A DNA stretch of 64,000 bases from Gammaproteobacteria bacterium. GTDB lineage: Bacteria; Pseudomonadota; Gammaproteobacteria; Steroidobacterales; Steroidobacteraceae. The notes beneath the pieces are model-generated. The model had not been told where the DNA came from. It worked only from the letters and a program-made list of their open reading frames with translations, and made no database searches. Numbering within the stretch: position 1 is the stretch's first letter; the number at the start of each line of letters is the position of its first letter. Below, piece after piece: positions 61,364 through 64,000 of the stretch. Made by a program: the position numbers and the translations under genes. Location: the NCBI GenBank assembly GCA_025358295.1, contig JANYJY010000045.1, forward strand, positions 1 to 64,000. The letters run 5' to 3'.

Positions 61364-62572
61364 CTACGCCAACGCATACGTTCGACAATGCTCAAGATAC
61401 GCCGCCTCGTGGGCAGCCGCGAGTTCCACGACGCTCGACCAAAGCCACGGCGGAGCATCGAGGCGCTTGGCACGGCGAGCGCGCAAACTCGATCGAAATT
61501 CGCGACGCGTGGAGGAATCCATTTGCCGCGCATGCGCCCGGCCGACCACGCTGGCGAGATATCGGGCAGCGCTCACGGCCTCCTCCCGAGTCAATTGGTC
61601 TATCTCCAGCTTCAAATCCTGCGGCATGAGTTCACGTAAAAACACGGAACGACCGAGCAGACGCGCCGGCATCATGCGCTCGCCGAGCGCTGGCGAGAGA
61701 CTTCGCGCCCCCTCCACCACGCGCTGTGCGTTATCGGTGGGCATCTTGGCACGCGCTGCGTGGGGAGCCGCGGCCGGGGTCGCTTCCTTGATGTCGATCA
61801 GGCAATAATCATCTTCTTTATTTTTGCCATTGCTGACACCCAAAAGTACCGCATATCGAAGTCGCCCGAGGGAGCTGCACCCCTTCATCCAATAGGCGGC
61901 GTCCAATACTTCGATCTTAGAATCATCATTACGAAACTTAAGCGAGGCGACAAGTCGCCGCACGGGTTCCTCTGTAAACAATTTACCGATCGCGCGCTTT
62001 TCCTCTTTTGACAGAGGCCAGAAGCGCGTACCAAGGGGAATATTCGGTTTCAAATCCCGTAGTCGCTCACGTGCCAAATGCTTCCAGGTGCGGCTCATGG
62101 CCTGTCGCATCACCACACGAACACACTCGGGCTTTTCCTCAAATGCACCTCCGCGAGGCGGCGCAATCAGTGCGCGCTCGTAACCTTGCATCATCTGTTC
62201 GAGCATGTGGGCCGTTGTGACGCCGGGCAAATCGGAGCCGCGTGCCGCAGAACTTAAAGACAACGCGAGGCGGATGAGATCGTGGTTGGGATTACCAATC
62301 ACCGTCTGATCGAGATCGCGTATTTGAATGTGAATCTTGCCTTTGGAGTCCGCCAAAGGACCTAAATTGCCGACATGGCAGTCCCCGCAGATCCAAACCG
62401 GCGGGCCCTTCGGTACGACTCGCTGGCCGCCCTCGGCGAGCCACTTATAAAATTGCACGGTGCTGCCACGCACGTAGGCGTGCGCCGAGGCCGCCATCTT
62501 GGCATTTCGCCGCTCGGTAAGCGCTCGAGCACGGGCGCTTATCGTTGGAATATGCTCTTTTTTAGCTTTCAT
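61364..62572 (-). CDS. DUF2252 family protein
   Basis: A 402-residue cytoplasmic protein with the DUF2252 pattern: MAASAHAYVRGSTVQFYKWLAE, VWICGDCHVGNLGPL, IQIRDLDQTVIGNPNHDLIRLALSLSSAARG, and a late block FLRELMPQDLKLEIDQLTREEA..GRAHARQMD. The family has a kinase-like fold (GDCHVGN and DLDQT resemble catalytic and metal loops of aminoglycoside phosphotransferases), but no activity has been assigned to it as far as I know. It lies alone on its strand. Confidence 0.85.
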   Translation of the reverse strand: MKAKKEHIPTISARARALTERRNAKMAASAHAYVRGSTVQFYKWLAEGGQRVVPKGPPVWICGDCHVGNLGPLADSKGKIHIQIRDLDQTVIGNPNHDLIRLALSLSSAARGSDLPGVTTAHMLEQMMQGYERALIAPPRGGAFEEKPECVRVVMRQAMSRTWKHLARERLRDLKPNIPLGTRFWPLSKEEKRAIGKLFTEEPVRRLVASLKFRNDDSKIEVLDAAYWMKGCSSLGRLRYAVLLGVSNGKNKEDDYCLIDIKEATPAAAPHAARAKMPTDNAQRVVEGARSLSPALGERMMPARLLGRSVFLRELMPQDLKLEIDQLTREEAVSAARYLASVVGRAHARQMDSSTRREFRSSLRARRAKRLDAPPWLWSSVVELAAAHEAAYLEHCRTYALA

Positions 62573-62781
62573 AGCGTGGGCAGGGACCTGATCCGAAGAA
62601 TATCAGCATTTTGAGATACATGAACCTGTCTAGTGATGTGGGACCAACGCTGCCGGCGCCAGAGAATAAAAGACGACCGGCATGTCAGCGATCGGCACCG
62701 AATTACGTATTCCTATTATAGGAACGAGTCCCTCTTGCCGATCCACCGACCGGGCATTGGTCGAAAACATAACAGGGGTAC

Positions 62782-63468
62782 ATGATGAAAATTAACACTG
62801 ATGGAGTCAGGCGCGCAGCGGTAGTCGCTTCCGTCGCCTTGATAATAGCGGGTTTCGGCGTCAGCGCGACCCGAGCCGACGACGATGACTTTGGCGTCGA
62901 ACGGTCACGCGTCCGTATCGGCTTTGCAGTTGCGCCTGTCCCGCTGAACGTGAGGGGCAAGGATCGAGAACTCGTGGGCCTTGGAAGCTACCTCGTCAAC
63001 GTGGTTGCGGATTGCAATGGCTGCCATAGCCCTCCACGATTCGCTTACGCAGGCGGAGGAAATCCTTATTTCAAGGGCAATCAGCCGAAGGTCGTCAACC
63101 AGGCCGTGTACTTGGGTGGCGGGCAGGACTTCGGCCAGCTAATCCCGGGAACGCCGAACATCGTCTCTCGCAACTTGACCCCCGATAAGTCAGGACGTCC
63201 TGCGGGCGGCCGGTCGTGGTCAGAGTTTCGCCAAATCATCCGGACGGGAATCGATCTGGATCATTTACACCCCAATTGCTCGGATTCCGCCAGCACGAAT
63301 TGCTTTCCCGCCATGCAACCGTTTAACGGAGATTTACTGCAAATCATGCCTTGGCCTGCATTTGAGAGTCTGACGGATCATGAACTGCGCGCGATCTATG
63401 CCTATTTGAGCGCCATTCCCTGCATTTCTGGACCGCCCACCGGCATATTGCATAACGATTGTATCTAG
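62782..63468 (+). CDS. Exported mono-haem cytochrome c
   Basis: A 228-residue protein with signal peptide (AAVVASVALIIAGFGVSATRA), an acidic DDDDFG stretch, and one haem site: LVNVVADCNGCHSPPRFAYAGGG. A likely axial Met is in LLQIMPWPAFESLTDHELRAIYAYLSAIPC. Two extra cysteine pairs in the second half could form disulfides. Such proteins serve as electron-transfer subunits of periplasmic dehydrogenases, but none is adjacent. Confidence 0.87.
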   Translation: MMKINTDGVRRAAVVASVALIIAGFGVSATRADDDDFGVERSRVRIGFAVAPVPLNVRGKDRELVGLGSYLVNVVADCNGCHSPPRFAYAGGGNPYFKGNQPKVVNQAVYLGGGQDFGQLIPGTPNIVSRNLTPDKSGRPAGGRSWSEFRQIIRTGIDLDHLHPNCSDSASTNCFPAMQPFNGDLLQIMPWPAFESLTDHELRAIYAYLSAIPCISGPPTGILHNDCI

Positions 63469-63491
63469 CCGCAGTCGATTCGCATTGAGAG

Positions 63492-63522
63492 GCAAGAAGT
63501 CCGCCGAGCGCGGACTTCTTGC
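63492..63522 (+). terminator. Perfect 13-bp hairpin after the cytochrome c gene
   Basis: GCAAGAAGTCCGC pairs completely with GCGGACTTCTTGC around CGAGC, 24 bases past the cytochrome stop. A T run is lacking, but the stem is strong and the position is right for a terminator. Confidence 0.6.
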
Positions 63523-63915
63523 TCGCTTGCCCGCAAACCTCCAGCGCGAGAGGTCTAAACCGGCGCTGCCTCAGGCCCGAGATACCGCTGACAGTGAAGT
63601 CAGGCGGGCGCTGCACACCGGCGCCAGTCATGTCTCACGACGGAGCCATGGAACTGGCGGTGATGTGGATGAGCTAAGTGACCACCGGTTGTGTTGCCGA
63701 TCTGCGACCCCAGACCGGAATCTGATCCACGCGCAGCTATGCGTCCACCACAGACCAGAACACCGTCCTACAGTTCACACCCTTAAAGAAGGCCGGCTGC
63801 AAGCTGGTATTCCAGTATCGGCTGCAACCGTTTCTATGGCAGCATGATGTGGAAGTCCGCACCGCCGGAACCCGCGCGATAAAGGACATCGATCTGGAGG
63901 CTTTCGGGGCAATCA
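63523..63915. other. Intergenic 390 bases, nothing recognised
   Basis: The 120-residue track ORF across this region (from 63,485) starts within the hairpin, has no ribosome site and shows no family resemblance. I see no gene. Confidence 0.4.
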
Positions 63916-64000
63916 ATGACGGGAAAGTTCAGGCATACCGCGATCACGGTACTTCTTCTGGGGGCTGCCATTTGCTCAGAGCCGTCGAGCGCGCTGCCTG
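63916..64000 (+). CDS. Start of an exported protein (cut by window edge)
   Basis: The last 85 bases encode MTGKFRHTAITVLLLGAAICSEPSSALP, which has the shape of a signal peptide: basic N-region, hydrophobic core and small residues before the likely cleavage site. The rest is outside the window. A second open frame overlaps, so this is moderate evidence only. Confidence 0.45.
   Translation, partial: MTGKFRHTAITVLLLGAAICSEPSSALP

Noticed and set aside
63485-63847. 120-residue plus-strand ORF
   Set aside because: It begins inside the hairpin after the cytochrome gene, lacks a ribosome site and has low-complexity arginine-rich composition typical of shadows.

Overview
The window is 64 kb of high-GC bacterial chromosome. 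UrcA-family proteins, long TonB-dependent receptors, a halogenase/SapC/cupin gene set, a class A PBP1b and RluE together suggest a gammaproteobacterium of the Steroidobacteraceae/Nevskiales type. That placement is inferred from gene content only. I saw no rRNA, tRNA, CRISPR array or intact insertion sequence.

Layout. 1-18.4 kb: a partial CadC-like TPR regulator, two UrcA genes, an orphan ParB-like protein, a DUF885 peptidase, an orphan NarX-type histidine kinase, a ketoacyl-ACP synthase III, PBP1b with a TPR lipoprotein, an unusual SDR, a pseudokinase-TonB fusion, an M20-like protein with altered metal ligands, and a sulfatase-modifying-factor-like membrane protein coupled to a small TPR protein. 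18.4-19.3 kb is gene-poor and ends in a methyltransferase remnant. 19.7-23.2 kb is a compact amine dehydrogenase operon (heavy chain, MauE, MauD, TTQ light chain, cytochrome c). 23.3-25.1 kb holds a HEPN/MNT toxin-antitoxin pair with a clear operator and a decayed zeta-toxin locus.

25.2-38.2 kb is a glycan-use locus: flavin halogenase, SapC protein, JmjC-like cupin, TonB-dependent receptor, sugar MFS transporter, LacI regulator, GH1 and GH3 beta-glucosidases. Palindromes matching TGAAACCGGTTGCA lie between receptor and transporter. The likely flow is outer-membrane uptake of a beta-glucoside, periplasmic trimming by GH3, inner-membrane import, and cytoplasmic hydrolysis by GH1, under LacI control.

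38.4-45.6 kb is an oxidative set: FAD monooxygenase, GNAT, zinc alcohol dehydrogenase, GMC oxidoreductase and a haem-c/PQQ quinoprotein. 45.8-50.3 kb carries a radical SAM protein with an atypical cysteine spacing, RluE and RecQ. 50.5-64 kb is accessory: a tiny lipoprotein ahead of a large secreted protein of unknown function, a HipA-like kinase with a short N-terminus, a quinone oxidoreductase with an operator-like palindrome, a DUF900 lipoprotein hydrolase divergent from a membrane-anchored subtilase, an XRE/nucleotidyltransferase pair, a secreted cupin, DUF2252, a cytochrome c and the start of an exported protein.
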